Assembly: GCA_026645935.1 (NCBI GenBank)
Contig: JAPKMP010000019.1
Location: 16,174 to 80,173, forward strand
DNA: 64,000 nt
Direction: 5' to 3'
DNA from: Candidatus Villigracilaceae bacterium
GTDB lineage: Bacteria > Chloroflexota > Anaerolineae > Anaerolineales > Villigracilaceae
Below the pieces are notes generated by a model that was not told where the DNA came from, ran no database searches, and saw only the letters and a program-made list of their open reading frames with translations. Both the position numbers and the translations under genes were made by a program. Shown piece by piece: positions 15,858 to 25,316 of the stretch. The stretch's first letter is position 1. Every line of letters starts with the position of its first letter.

Positions 15858-17423
15858 ATGAAACTTAGAAACTGCGCCTTCATAATGGCCACCGTTCTGT
15901 TTGGCATCGGTCTGGTCGCCGCTGCACCTTATGCGCCCATACCACAGGTACCAGACCCAACACCGCCCGATAACACAGTCAAACTCATCTTCATCCATCA
16001 TTCCACCGGGAGAAATTGGCTTGCTGACGAGTACGGCGGCCTCGGAAAAACTCTTGCCCAGAATAACTATTTTGTGAGCGATGCGAACTACGGTTGGGGT
16101 CCCGATGCCATCGGCGACCGCACCGACATTCCCGATTGGCCGGAATGGTTCGCCAGTAATAACTCGCCCATCTACATGGACGCCTTGTTCAATGAAAGTA
16201 ACCAACATGTCCCCTACTCTCGCACGCTGGCAGATCCGGGCGGCGAGAATGAGATCATCATGTTCAAGTCCTGCTTCCCGAACTCCGCGCTCGAAGGCAG
16301 TCCGAACGACCCGCCCGGAACCTATGAAGAATTATCGGTTTCAGGCGCGAAATATGTCTACAACACCATCCTTCAATTCTTTGCCACGCGCCCTGATAAA
16401 CTCTTCATCGTCATCACCGCCCCCCCACTTTCGGATGACACCAACGCCGAAAACGCACGCGCCTTCAACAACTGGCTGGTGAATGATTGGCTGGATGAAA
16501 ACAATTACACCCTAAATAACATCGCAGTCTTCGATTTCTATAATATCCTAACCGACCCAAACGCACATCACCGCTTCCACAACGGACAGGTCGAACACAT
16601 CGCTGCTTCGAGCAACACACTGTATTATCCCTCCGGCGATGACCATCCCTCCGAAGAAGGCAGCCGCAAAGCCACCGAAGAATTCGTCCCGTTACTGAAT
16701 ATCTACTATCATCACTGGAAGGAAAACGCACCAGCCGGACCCATCCAGCCGATTCAACCAGACTCAGCGCCTCTATCACCGACCTTGAGCCTGATCGCCG
16801 GATTCGAAAGCGGAGAGCCGCCTTGGGAAGCCTTCCACGACGAGACCACTTCTTCAACGATGGTCTGTCAGTTCGAAGCAGATACGGGGCGAAATGGTAA
16901 TTCCCTCCTTCTGAATTTCAATCTCACGCCCAACAGTTGGGGAACTTGTGCCCGCTTTTTTGAAACTTCACAAAACTGGAGCGCCGCGGAGGGCATCTCA
17001 TTCTATGCCAGCGCAGGAGCGGCGGGCTCAACCTTCGATATTGACCTATATGCAGGTCCGAACGAAAACCGCGAAACTTATCTTGCCACCCTCACAGCCT
17101 CCAGCGAATGGACACGCTTCGATCTGCGCTGGGACGACTTCCAGCGCGCATCCTGGGAAGAGAATGCAGGCACCCCATTCGCAAAGCAGGGCGAAGTCGC
17201 GGGAATCGCCTTCGGCTTTGGCGCGCCAGCCGATACGCTCAATGCTGGAACCCTGCGCGTGGATGATCTCAGCCTGTTAAGCACTGAACCGGAGCTGCCA
17301 CCCGAACCGGTATCAGAGGATCCGGAACCGGCCGCAAAGAATCCTTTTTTCTGCTTTGGAGTATTGATCCTGCCGCTGGCGGCAGTATTACCGTCATTGA
17401 AAAAGATAAAAAGACCCACATAA
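15858..17423 (+). CDS. Secreted SGNH-like hydrolase with CBM-like domain
   Basis: Exported protein of 521 residues with a signal peptide to about residue 24. Residues 40-290 look like an SGNH/GDSL-type domain: it opens with VKLIFIHHSTGRNW and ends with DDHPSEEGSRKATEEF, where the DxH pair would provide the catalytic acid and base. Residues 310-475 form a beta-sandwich like CBM11/CIA30 (WTRFDLRWDDF; GTLRVDDLSLL). A hydrophobic stretch and a basic end (FFCFGVLILPLAAVL then KKIKR) suggest anchoring to the membrane or cell surface. Strong GGGAGGG ribosome site. First gene of a group of four genes for exported proteins; probably acts on acylated polysaccharide, an inference. Confidence 0.68.
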   Translation: MKLRNCAFIMATVLFGIGLVAAAPYAPIPQVPDPTPPDNTVKLIFIHHSTGRNWLADEYGGLGKTLAQNNYFVSDANYGWGPDAIGDRTDIPDWPEWFASNNSPIYMDALFNESNQHVPYSRTLADPGGENEIIMFKSCFPNSALEGSPNDPPGTYEELSVSGAKYVYNTILQFFATRPDKLFIVITAPPLSDDTNAENARAFNNWLVNDWLDENNYTLNNIAVFDFYNILTDPNAHHRFHNGQVEHIAASSNTLYYPSGDDHPSEEGSRKATEEFVPLLNIYYHHWKENAPAGPIQPIQPDSAPLSPTLSLIAGFESGEPPWEAFHDETTSSTMVCQFEADTGRNGNSLLLNFNLTPNSWGTCARFFETSQNWSAAEGISFYASAGAAGSTFDIDLYAGPNENRETYLATLTASSEWTRFDLRWDDFQRASWEENAGTPFAKQGEVAGIAFGFGAPADTLNAGTLRVDDLSLLSTEPELPPEPVSEDPEPAAKNPFFCFGVLILPLAAVLPSLKKIKRPT

Positions 17424-17502
17424 ATCTTTAGTGTCGCGACACGCCGCACCAATATCATTTCACGTCTGCCGAATCCCGGCGTGAAAGCAAGGAGGCAGTA
17501 AG

Positions 17503-18561
17503 ATGAAGAGACCTCATTGGTTTAAGGCACTATCGTACATCACGGCTTTGCTCATTCTCGCAACGGGGACGGGTTCATGCACACAGCAACTTGAAAGCTC
17601 ACCCAATATCTGGATCGATTCGCCTGTGGATGGCGCTCCCATTCCATCCGGCACGACTGTCACTGTCGCCTCACATGCTTATGCGCGTCAGGGAATTGCG
17701 GAAGTCGTCCTCTCCATTAACGGTGAAGCCTATCGGCGCGACGTACCACAATCGCCGGGAGAAACATACGTGCAGCTCAACCAGGATTGGCAGCCACCCG
17801 CAGATGGCGCATATGCCATTCAAGTGCAAGCCTACGACAGCACAGGGCAGACAAGCAACATCGCATCGATCACCGTCCGTGTGGGAGAAGCGCAAACTGA
17901 TATTACTCCCGTCCCGGTCACTGGCGAAGAAACCCTGACCCTCGCACCCACTACTACAGCAACGCCGACCCCGCCTCAGGGGGCTGTCATTCAATTCTGG
18001 GCAGATCCGGTTCAAATCGCGGCAGGAACATGCACGACGATCCGTTGGCATGTGGAAAACGCGTCGCGAGTCATGTTCGGCGGCATCGATCAGGACTTCG
18101 ATGGTTCCTATCAAGATTGCCTGTGCGAAAGTACGCGCTACACGCTGACCGTCGTTCAATTGGACGGCACAGAAATCAAACAGCGCGTGGACATCACTGT
18201 GACGGGCGTGTGCGAGACACCCACCTCACCGCCACCCGCACAAGATACCACTCCACCGCCAGTCCCCTCCCCCGCTGTCCCTGCGAATGGATTGGCGTTA
18301 TCGTGTCGATCAAACCTAAATCTAGCATGGCAGCCGGCAAGCGACCCAAGTGGTATCTCAGCCTATTACGTCAAGTTGGAAATGCAGGTCACGCAAAACA
18401 ATTGGCAATCGGCTGGCGGTTACGGTCCGCTCACCGATAAGCAGGTGGATGTCAGCGTGCAATGCGGCGTGCAATATCGCTGGATGGTACGCGCACAGGA
18501 CGGAGCCGGAAATACCGGCGATTGGTCTGCGCCTTCATATTTTTCTATCAACATCAATTGA
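17503..18561 (+). CDS. Lipoprotein with Ig-like and fibronectin-like domains
   Basis: Exported protein of 352 residues with a signal peptide ending near Cys26. Domain 1 (about 33-130) is an Ig-like fold of the kind found on bacterial surfaces (SPVDGAPIPSGTTVTV, then AYAIQVQAYDSTGQTSN). A Thr/Pro linker leads to domain 2 (about 165-240), a second Ig-like sandwich with a Cys pair (CTTIRWHVENA; DCLCES). Domain 3 (about 265-350) resembles fibronectin type III (LNLAWQPASDPSGISAYYVKL, then YRWMVRAQDGAGNTGDWS). No enzyme domain. Strong AAGGAGG site. The next gene starts 15 bases after its stop, implying one operon. Confidence 0.72.
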   Translation: MKRPHWFKALSYITALLILATGTGSCTQQLESSPNIWIDSPVDGAPIPSGTTVTVASHAYARQGIAEVVLSINGEAYRRDVPQSPGETYVQLNQDWQPPADGAYAIQVQAYDSTGQTSNIASITVRVGEAQTDITPVPVTGEETLTLAPTTTATPTPPQGAVIQFWADPVQIAAGTCTTIRWHVENASRVMFGGIDQDFDGSYQDCLCESTRYTLTVVQLDGTEIKQRVDITVTGVCETPTSPPPAQDTTPPPVPSPAVPANGLALSCRSNLNLAWQPASDPSGISAYYVKLEMQVTQNNWQSAGGYGPLTDKQVDVSVQCGVQYRWMVRAQDGAGNTGDWSAPSYFSININ

Positions 18562-18576
18562 GAGGCGGAGGCAGTC

Positions 18577-20823
18577 ATGAACAATAGATCTTCTCAAGAT
18601 GCCACGGTCGTTTCACATCATGGACATGGCGGGAAGAAATTCCCGACCCTGCTCGGTTGTCTTGCGTCGTTGGGTTTGTGTGTCATCCTCGTCTTTGCAT
18701 CGCTTGGCGGGTATTATGTTGTAACTTCCACCGGCGAAGCAGGGATACTGGTCTTGATCCATGAGCCGCAAAATGGAGAGACGATTGAAATGAGTCAACC
18801 CGTCACAGTACAGGCTGTGGCAAGTGACTCGCGCAATATCACGCGCATCGAATTCTGGGTGGATGGTGTCTTGCTAGAATCAGAAACCAGCAGTGTGCCC
18901 GATGGTATCTCTTCATTCCCGTTGCTCACAGAATGGCAGGCAGAATCGCCAGGCTCGCATACCATCACCGTGCGCGCTTTCAACTCGCTCGGTTTTCGCG
19001 CGCAGGCATCCGTTTATGTGGAAGCAAGCGAATTGACTGACAGCGACAATGACGGCGTCGCAGATGAAAACGACGCATGTCCCGCCGAGTTCGGCATGGA
19101 CCTTTCAAGCGGCTGTCCGGACCACGACTTCGATGGTGTTCCTGATTCCACTGATGCCTGCCCCGATACTGCAGGTCTGCAAGATGCCAGCGGATGCCCA
19201 ACTGTAACGGATACCGACCTTGACGGTGACGGCACACCCGATACCGATGACCTTTGCCCCGTAGAACCCGGCTCCTCCTTAACCGATGGCTGCCCGGACA
19301 CCGACGGCGATCTCGTCGCTGATGCCGATGATCTTTGCCCCATAGAACCCGGCCTGGATGAAAGCGGCTGTCCTGTCCCGGAGGGGGTCATCGGCGATGA
19401 TTTGCCGCCGGTTGAGGAATCAAGCGTCGCACCGGAAAGAGGCGTAAATGACCGCGACGGCGACGGCGCATCGGATGATGTCGATCCCTGTCCCGATGAA
19501 GCGGGCACACTCGAAAACGATTTCTGCCCACCACCAGCGGGCGATCCCGCTCCTGCCGATGCCGGTCCGATGCTCGAAATTCCGGATTTTCTTTTTGGCG
19601 AAGCGATCATTCCCGCCTTTGTGGAGTTCGAAGCGATGCACTTTGAAGTGACATCTGACTTCCGCCGCATCTGGTGTTATGCCCAACTGGCGGGCGGGGA
19701 TGTGGAACGCTATGAGTTCGACCCCGGCGAGGAATATGCCTGGGATATAGAAGCCGTTTTAGGTGGAGGGAACAGCGTTCATTTGCTCGTTCCGCATGCA
19801 GAACCTTTGGCCGTCTTTGTGGAATGTTATGGTCTAACCAGCCTCTTTGGTCCGCGTGTCTTTTACCTTGGATCGGTCACCCGCGGCCATGTACCTGAAG
19901 AATGGGACGGACATGTCATCCAAGCCGAATCAACAGGTGAAGAAATCGAAGGGCACAATTTCAACGTTCGTTATCATCTATGCTCCCCCACTTGCGAAGC
20001 GACCGAGTTCGCGCCTCCCGTCATCACCCGTCATACCATCGACAGAGATCGTATCCATTTGTATTGGGATTGGGAAGGCGAGATTCGCTCGATACAGGGT
20101 TTCAAGTTATATCTCAACGGCAACTTCATCGGTTATTACCCTCCCGAGGTGCGCGATACGACCTGGCGGCACAGCGGCGTCTATTGCGTGCATGAATGGG
20201 AATTCTCCCTGACGGCATTTGGTGGACCCGACCCCTTTGCGCCTGATGTTGAATCACCGCAAAGCAACAGCGTCATTTGGGATAGCGTGCCATGCCAGAT
20301 GCAAATCCGAGTGCAGTTTGAAACGATCAATCTTCACAGCCCGCCCGCCGATGAGGGCGGCGAGCGCAAACCGGGTCCACTTTCTGGTTCATTCGTTGCC
20401 GCATCTGGTGCGAACCTTGAAGCCGTCAACTTCGATGCCATTCACTGTCCGCGCTTCCCCTTCCCACCCTTCGAAGATTGTTTTGGCTTCAAACTTTCAG
20501 CGGGTGAATATCCCATTCAACGGATTCTCGACCGCGTCCACGAAGTGCAGGATGATTGCCGCACCGGACTGCCATGCCATGGGCATTACTTCCACGCCTC
20601 CTCCTCGGATACCGTTACCATCTTCGTAAATCCCGGCGATGACCTGACCCTGCGCGCCCGCATCGTCGACGCTGACGCGCGCGACGAAGACGATATCCTC
20701 TTCCAGGGGATATACCCAGTGGACACAACCCTGCTTTCACCCGAGGAGATTTCAGCGATCACCATTCCGGGGACATATTTGGACGTCATCGTCAAACTTG
20801 ACCTGTTCCCGTTCGCCCCATGA
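18577..20823 (+). CDS. Membrane-anchored protein with thrombospondin type 3 calcium repeats
   Basis: Protein of 748 residues. A cytoplasmic tail of about 25 residues is followed by one membrane helix (near 29-52), then an Ig-like domain much like that of the previous gene (IHEPQNGETIEMSQPVTVQA). Residues about 150-325 hold some six Asp-rich repeats of the form DxDxDGxxDxxDxCP, as in thrombospondin type 3 and OmpA-linked stalks, each binding Ca2+. Cysteines at fixed spacing would tie neighbouring units. The remaining 420 residues form beta-rich domains with several Cys and no family I recognise. Probably an extracellular stalk with a binding head. Confidence 0.72.
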   Translation: MNNRSSQDATVVSHHGHGGKKFPTLLGCLASLGLCVILVFASLGGYYVVTSTGEAGILVLIHEPQNGETIEMSQPVTVQAVASDSRNITRIEFWVDGVLLESETSSVPDGISSFPLLTEWQAESPGSHTITVRAFNSLGFRAQASVYVEASELTDSDNDGVADENDACPAEFGMDLSSGCPDHDFDGVPDSTDACPDTAGLQDASGCPTVTDTDLDGDGTPDTDDLCPVEPGSSLTDGCPDTDGDLVADADDLCPIEPGLDESGCPVPEGVIGDDLPPVEESSVAPERGVNDRDGDGASDDVDPCPDEAGTLENDFCPPPAGDPAPADAGPMLEIPDFLFGEAIIPAFVEFEAMHFEVTSDFRRIWCYAQLAGGDVERYEFDPGEEYAWDIEAVLGGGNSVHLLVPHAEPLAVFVECYGLTSLFGPRVFYLGSVTRGHVPEEWDGHVIQAESTGEEIEGHNFNVRYHLCSPTCEATEFAPPVITRHTIDRDRIHLYWDWEGEIRSIQGFKLYLNGNFIGYYPPEVRDTTWRHSGVYCVHEWEFSLTAFGGPDPFAPDVESPQSNSVIWDSVPCQMQIRVQFETINLHSPPADEGGERKPGPLSGSFVAASGANLEAVNFDAIHCPRFPFPPFEDCFGFKLSAGEYPIQRILDRVHEVQDDCRTGLPCHGHYFHASSSDTVTIFVNPGDDLTLRARIVDADARDEDDILFQGIYPVDTTLLSPEEISAITIPGTYLDVIVKLDLFPFAP

Positions 20824-20832
20824 GAAGATACC

Positions 20833-22251
20833 ATGCGCAAGTCGACCCTGCTCCTGACGATTGTACTGATAACCCTTGCCTGTACTTTCGGACAAACCCC
20901 TCCGCCTCAACCCGACTTTGAGTCTGCACCTACCTCCCTTGCAGAATCTAAGCCTGAACCTCTCCCGCCCACCGACGCCGTAAGCCCAAACGACCTCGAA
21001 TACATTGGGGCATTTCGCCTGCCGGGCGGCGACGAACCTCCTCAGACCTTTGCCTACGGTGGCAACGCGATGACCTACAATCCCGACCATGGAACCCTGT
21101 TCATCACAGGGCATGACCGCGTTGCGTATGGCGGCGTTCCAGATGGAGACCAGGTTGCAGAAGTCGGCATCCCAACGCCGATCATCTCAAGAAATATCGC
21201 AGACCTGAACACGGCTGAATTCGTTCAAGACTTTGCGGACGTCACATCCGGATATTTCACCGAACTGGAAGAGATTCCCAAAGTTGGCATCCAATATCTC
21301 AACCGCCTCGAAACTGGTCCTAAAATTCATATCGCCTGGGGGCAGCATCTTCAGCCGCAGGACATTCCATCACATGGCTGGTTTAATCCCGATCTTTCCA
21401 ATCCCGACCTTCAAGGCACATGGTTCATCGGAAATCAGGACCTATACAGCGTTAATGGATACATGCTGGAGATTCCTCAAGAGTGGGCGGATGCGTATAC
21501 AGGCGGACGTCCACTTGCCACCGGGCGAATGCGCGACGGCGGACAAGGCGGCATGGGGCCAACACTCTTTGCTTATCGTCCCTGGCTTGAAGATGGCTCT
21601 TCCCCGCCTTCAGGCACACGGCTCGAAGAAGTCACCCTCCTGCTTTACGAGAATGCTTACAATACCGAAGAGATCGTCCGCGCCATGAATGGGTATCAAC
21701 ATCCAGACTCATGGGAAGGCGGCGCATGGATTACAACCCCATCCGGTAAAAGTGCCGTTCTATTTGCCGGGACCAAAAGCACCGGCGATAAATACTGGTA
21801 TGGATACCTGCATCCCGATGGCGCACAAACCGTCTGTGTCGATGCCAATGTTACAGATTTTCCCACCTGCCGGAATGCAGATGGCTCGATCTGCCCGCAG
21901 AAAGATCTTGCCGGTTGCTGTAACGAAGCAACCGATGCCTGCATTTCCAACCGCGGCTGGTGGTCCACCCGATTTGACGCGCAGTTCATCCTATACGATC
22001 CAAATGATCTGGCGAAAGTGGCAACTGGCCAGTTTGAATCCTGGCAGCCGCAGCCTTATGCCGTCATCGACATCGACGAATATCTCTATCTCGATCCGCC
22101 TGAATGGGATATCCTCGAACTGGGTTCGGGTGACCAACGCCGCAACCGTATCGGTGATGTCGCCTTCGACCGGGCGAATGGTCTCCTCTTCGTCCTGGAG
22201 TTATATGCCGACAGCGCAAAACCCGTCGTGCATATCTGGAAAGTCCGGTAG
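20833..22251 (+). CDS. Secreted lipoprotein of unknown function
   Basis: Exported protein of 472 residues with a signal peptide ending at Cys17 (ITLAC) and a Pro-rich linker. The mature part is beta-rich with phrases typical of blade ends in beta-propellers (FAYGGNAMTYNPDHGTLFIT near 75; IGDVAFDRANGLLFVLELY near the end). A Cys-rich loop around 335-375 should form disulfides. Nine bases separate it from the previous gene and a strong terminator follows, so it closes the group of exported proteins. A propeller fold is a guess from pattern; function unknown. Confidence 0.65.
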   Translation: MRKSTLLLTIVLITLACTFGQTPPPQPDFESAPTSLAESKPEPLPPTDAVSPNDLEYIGAFRLPGGDEPPQTFAYGGNAMTYNPDHGTLFITGHDRVAYGGVPDGDQVAEVGIPTPIISRNIADLNTAEFVQDFADVTSGYFTELEEIPKVGIQYLNRLETGPKIHIAWGQHLQPQDIPSHGWFNPDLSNPDLQGTWFIGNQDLYSVNGYMLEIPQEWADAYTGGRPLATGRMRDGGQGGMGPTLFAYRPWLEDGSSPPSGTRLEEVTLLLYENAYNTEEIVRAMNGYQHPDSWEGGAWITTPSGKSAVLFAGTKSTGDKYWYGYLHPDGAQTVCVDANVTDFPTCRNADGSICPQKDLAGCCNEATDACISNRGWWSTRFDAQFILYDPNDLAKVATGQFESWQPQPYAVIDIDEYLYLDPPEWDILELGSGDQRRNRIGDVAFDRANGLLFVLELYADSAKPVVHIWKVR

Positions 22252-22258
22252 GGGAATC

Positions 22259-22294
22259 AAAGAAGAGCCAACGATGGATTGGCTCTTCTTTTTT
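22259..22294. terminator. Strong bidirectional terminator
   Basis: Perfect 13-bp stem AAAGAAGAGCCAA (22259-22271) with TTGGCTCTTCTTT (22279-22291), 7-base loop and a T-run to 22294. Lies between convergent genes and can serve both. Confidence 0.93.
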
Positions 22295-22306
22295 CATTTG
22301 CCCAGG

Positions 22307-22804
22307 CTACGGGTTGGTCTGCTGATTCCGCCAGCCGCGACCCCCGTTTATCATGCCGCGCCCACCACTGCCAGCCTGTCCCTGCGGACCGGTTCCATCG
22401 CAGTTGCCATTGCCGCGATTGCCGCGCATCCCGCCGTGACCAAAGCCATGTGACTTCATCCAGTCCGCCTGCTCCTGTGTGATGACGTTCGCTGCCACAG
22501 CCGCATCCAGCGCTGCACCGCGGACTTCCTCCATGAGTGCGGGGAATTCTTCGGCGGTCACCCTGGTCGAGAGGGCGATGTCGTACATCGTCTCTCCAGA
22601 TGCGAGGCGGGTGTTGATGTCGTTCACGTTCAAGTCGAGCTTCTTCGCCCACTCAATCACCATAAAGGTGTGCAGGGGACCCTGTCCGTCCCTCATGCCA
22701 TGACCGCCAAATGGGGGTGTCTCATCCTGCGCATACACAACCCCCGCCCCCACAAACACAAGCGCTGTTAGTGCCATAGCTACGATCAAAATTGTTTTTT
22801 TCAT
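22307..22804 (-). CDS. Small secreted protein, DUF2680-like
   Basis: Exported protein of 165 residues with a classic signal peptide cleaved after VYA (about residue 25). The mature part has the repeated helical pattern seen in DUF2680/YckD-like proteins: WAKKLDLNVNDINTRLASGETMYDIA, then ALDAAVAANVITQEQADWM. The tail is Gly/His/Asn-rich and disordered. Role not known for the family. It has its own upstream region facing the tetR promoter (divergent). Confidence 0.7.
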   Translation of the reverse strand: MKKTILIVAMALTALVFVGAGVVYAQDETPPFGGHGMRDGQGPLHTFMVIEWAKKLDLNVNDINTRLASGETMYDIALSTRVTAEEFPALMEEVRGAALDAAVAANVITQEQADWMKSHGFGHGGMRGNRGNGNCDGTGPQGQAGSGGRGMINGGRGWRNQQTNP

Positions 22805-22954
22805 TGGTGCTCCTTGTCTGGTCGCGGAAAGTAGCTCCTTTCATCGCGCAAACTTAATGTACAACAAGGAGGCAATTTTCCTGTCAAGAAATTGTGTTTT
22901 TTAAGTGGGGATATTCATGAGATGAGAAGTGACATCCGAACTTCTCAAAGAGGC

Positions 22955-22982
22955 TTGACTTTCATTAAAACCCATGTATAAT
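22955..22982 (+). promoter_or_regulatory. Sigma-70 promoter of tetR-ABC operon
   Basis: TTGACT (22955-22960), 16-base spacer, TATAAT (22977-22982). Near-consensus. The palindrome immediately downstream would cover the transcription start. Confidence 0.85.
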
Positions 22983-22986
22983 CTCG

Positions 22987-23018
22987 TCTGTGACTATTAT
23001 TACATTTTTAGTCACAGA
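22987..23018. promoter_or_regulatory. Palindromic operator, probably bound by the adjacent TetR
   Basis: Perfect 10-bp arms TCTGTGACTA (22987-22996) and TAGTCACAGA (23009-23018) around 12 A/T-rich bases. It begins four bases after the -10 and ends just before the ribosome site, the place expected for TetR-family autorepression. Confidence 0.8.
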
Positions 23019-23030
23019 AAGGAATACCAC

Positions 23031-23630
23031 TTGCCAAAAGCATTTTCCCAAACTGAAAAGGAGACCATCCGCGCACAAATGCGCGAGAAGGGCAAAAAGC
23101 TCTTCGAAGGGCATGGTTTGAAAAAGACCAGCGTGGATGAAATCACCGAAGCGGTTGGGATTTCCAAAGGCGCGTTCTATTTGTTCTATGAATCCAAGGA
23201 AGAGCTGTTCCTCGAAATTGCGGAACAAATTGAGAAAGAAATCCAAGCGTCCATCCTGGAGTTTGTTACCCAGCCCAATGCAAAAGCGCGTGAAAACGTT
23301 AGCGCCATGCTCAAGGATCTACTCTTCACCTGGGACGCCTATCCCCTCCTGAAGAATTTCAACAAAGCCGATTTCGACTATCTCGTGCGCAAGATCCCTG
23401 CCGAACGTGCCTTACAGCACGCAAGAAGTGATGAAGAATTTACCAGGCAACTCATCAACAAAATTAAACGCGAAGTTATCGCTGCTAAAGTGTCGCCAGG
23501 GGTCACTGGAAACCTGATCAAAAGCCTTTTCTTCCTCAGCCTGCACCGCGAAGACATGGGCGACACCGCCTATGAAGAATCCATGAATGTACTCATAAAC
23601 CTGGTTGCCGGGTATATCGTCGGAGAGTAA
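23031..23630 (+). CDS. TetR/AcrR family transcriptional regulator
   Basis: Repressor of 199 residues. The N-terminal HTH is clear (GHGLKKTSVDEITEAVGISKGAFYLFYESKEELF, read here in two parts: helix 2-3 then the YxxFxSKEEL end). The C-terminal ligand domain (about 65-199) is helical and unassigned. The start is taken as the TTG at 23031, which has AAAGGA eight bases upstream; no ATG nearby fits. It precedes an ABC exporter by three bases and has its own operator, so it most likely represses its own operon until an exported compound binds. Confidence 0.88.
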   Translation: MPKAFSQTEKETIRAQMREKGKKLFEGHGLKKTSVDEITEAVGISKGAFYLFYESKEELFLEIAEQIEKEIQASILEFVTQPNAKARENVSAMLKDLLFTWDAYPLLKNFNKADFDYLVRKIPAERALQHARSDEEFTRQLINKIKREVIAAKVSPGVTGNLIKSLFFLSLHREDMGDTAYEESMNVLINLVAGYIVGE

Positions 23631-23633
23631 GAA

Positions 23634-24530
23634 ATGAATTACGCAATCGAAACAAACAATTTATCGAAATTCTACGGCAAGGTGCGCGCTTTGCACAAAG
23701 TCAACCTGCGGGTCAGGCATGGCGAGGTCTATGGTTTTCTCGGGCTCAACGGCGCCGGCAAGACCACCGCCATCCGCACGATGTTGGGAATGATCCGCCC
23801 GAGCATGGGAAATGTCAAAGTGCTGGATCAAGTTATCAGTCCGGGTGGAGGCGGACCGTGGGCTAAGATCGGGCATTTGGTGGAAAGTCCAGCCGCGTAT
23901 CCTGAACTGACCGTCAAAGAAAATCTGGAGATTGCAAGACGGATGCACAAAATTCAAAATCACAAAGCTGTGGATGATGTCATCGAAAAGCTCTCCCTCT
24001 CTTTTTACGCGGACCGGAAGGCGGGTACGCTTTCGAGCGGGAATTTCCAACGTCTTGGGCTGGCGCGGGCGCTCCTCCATAAACCTGAGTTATTGATTTT
24101 AGATGAGCCAGCAAACGCGTTAGACCCGGCGGGAATCGTTGAAATCCGCGAGTTACTGCTCTCGCTCGCCCGCGAACACGGCGTGACTGTTTTCATGTCC
24201 AGCCACATTCTCGCCGAAGTAGATTTGCTCGCGGATCGTATCGGGATCATCCACAAAGGCGAGTTGATCGAAGAACTGGACGCGGCGCGGCTGGAGGGGC
24301 TGCGGTCTACTCAACTTGTCATCGAAGCGCGCGATCCGGCAAAAGCGCTGGCGGCGCTACGGGATTTTGAACCCGCCGCGGTTAACAGCCATATCACAAT
24401 CAAAGATCGACGCGCCGTGAGGCAGCCCGAAATGATCGCGACACTATTGGTGAATGCGGGCACCCCTCCCACTCACCTGGCAGTGGAGCAGGAGAACCTG
24501 GAAGAATATTTTTTGAGGTTGACGAAATGA
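23634..24530 (+). CDS. ABC transporter ATP-binding protein
   Basis: ATPase subunit of 298 residues of the ABC-2 exporter type (bacitracin/multidrug or lipid-related). Walker A is GLNGAGKTT, the signature is LSSGNFQRLGLARALL (S-G-N in place of the usual G-G-Q), Walker B is LLILDEPANALDP, and the switch His is in MSSHI. The C-terminal 70 residues form the extra domain common in this subgroup. Stop overlaps the start of the permease gene by four bases (ATGA). Cotranscribed with tetR upstream. Confidence 0.93.
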   Translation: MNYAIETNNLSKFYGKVRALHKVNLRVRHGEVYGFLGLNGAGKTTAIRTMLGMIRPSMGNVKVLDQVISPGGGGPWAKIGHLVESPAAYPELTVKENLEIARRMHKIQNHKAVDDVIEKLSLSFYADRKAGTLSSGNFQRLGLARALLHKPELLILDEPANALDPAGIVEIRELLLSLAREHGVTVFMSSHILAEVDLLADRIGIIHKGELIEELDAARLEGLRSTQLVIEARDPAKALAALRDFEPAAVNSHITIKDRRAVRQPEMIATLLVNAGTPPTHLAVEQENLEEYFLRLTK

Positions 24531-25315
24531 AAAACTTTACAGCCGCCCTTTGGGCGGAGATACTAAAAATGCGCCGCTCAAAAGTCCCGCTTGTTTCAGC
24601 CATTGGTTTTTGCATGGCACCGCTGGCAGGCGGATTATTCATGATCATCCTGAAAAATCCCGAAGCAGCAAAATCCTTTGGCTTGATCACGGCGAAGGCG
24701 CAATTGTTGACCGGCACAGCCGACTGGCCCTCTCTTTTTGGTTTCCTAGCGCAAGCAGTCGCCGCCGGTGGGATGATCCTGTTTTCCATTGTCACGATCT
24801 GGGTATTTGGGCGTGAATTTTCAGATCACACCGTCAAAGAACTGCTGGCGCTGCCCACTTCACGCGAAGCGATCGTTACTGCCAAGTTCGTCGTTATCAC
24901 CATATGGGCAGTCCTAGCCACGATCCTAATCTTTGGGGTCGAGGTGGCTATTGGTAAATTGATCGTCATCCCCGGCTGGTCAAATGAATTGTTACGCACT
25001 TCATTTATCAATATACTTGGCACAGCGATCCTGACCATTCCATTGATGTCTTTGGTGGCGTTGATCGCCTGTGCCGGGCGCGGCTATTTAGCCCCATTCG
25101 GTTGGGCGATCCTGACGCTCTTCATCGCAAACTTATCGGTGATCCTTGGCTGGGGAGATTGGGTGCCTTGGGCAATTCCCGGTCTGTTCAGCGGAGCCGC
25201 AGGCCCACGCAGTGAAGTGCTTGGTACACACAGTTATATTGGTTTGATGATCACCAGCCTCATGGGCATTCTCGCACTATACCATTGGTGGCGGTTTGCA
25301 GACCAGACAAAATAA
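24527..25315 (+). CDS. ABC transporter permease, ABC-2 type
   Basis: Membrane subunit of 262 residues with about six helices. It begins with the amphipathic ALWAEILKMRRSKVPLVSAIG typical of ABC-2 permeases of the BcrB/NatB sort and has the VFGREFSDHTVKELLALPTSR cytoplasmic motif (near 98-118). It starts within the stop codon of the ATPase gene and forms an exporter with it, probably as two ATPases plus two permeases. Substrate unknown; TetR control suggests a toxic compound. Confidence 0.88.
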   Translation: MKNFTAALWAEILKMRRSKVPLVSAIGFCMAPLAGGLFMIILKNPEAAKSFGLITAKAQLLTGTADWPSLFGFLAQAVAAGGMILFSIVTIWVFGREFSDHTVKELLALPTSREAIVTAKFVVITIWAVLATILIFGVEVAIGKLIVIPGWSNELLRTSFINILGTAILTIPLMSLVALIACAGRGYLAPFGWAILTLFIANLSVILGWGDWVPWAIPGLFSGAAGPRSEVLGTHSYIGLMITSLMGILALYHWWRFADQTK

Positions 25316-25316
25316 T

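Noticed and set aside
19014..19670. A 218-codon minus-strand frame rich in Ser/Gly/Pro
   Set aside because: Mirror image of the Asp-rich calcium repeats on the plus strand; the repeat pattern alone explains the open frame.
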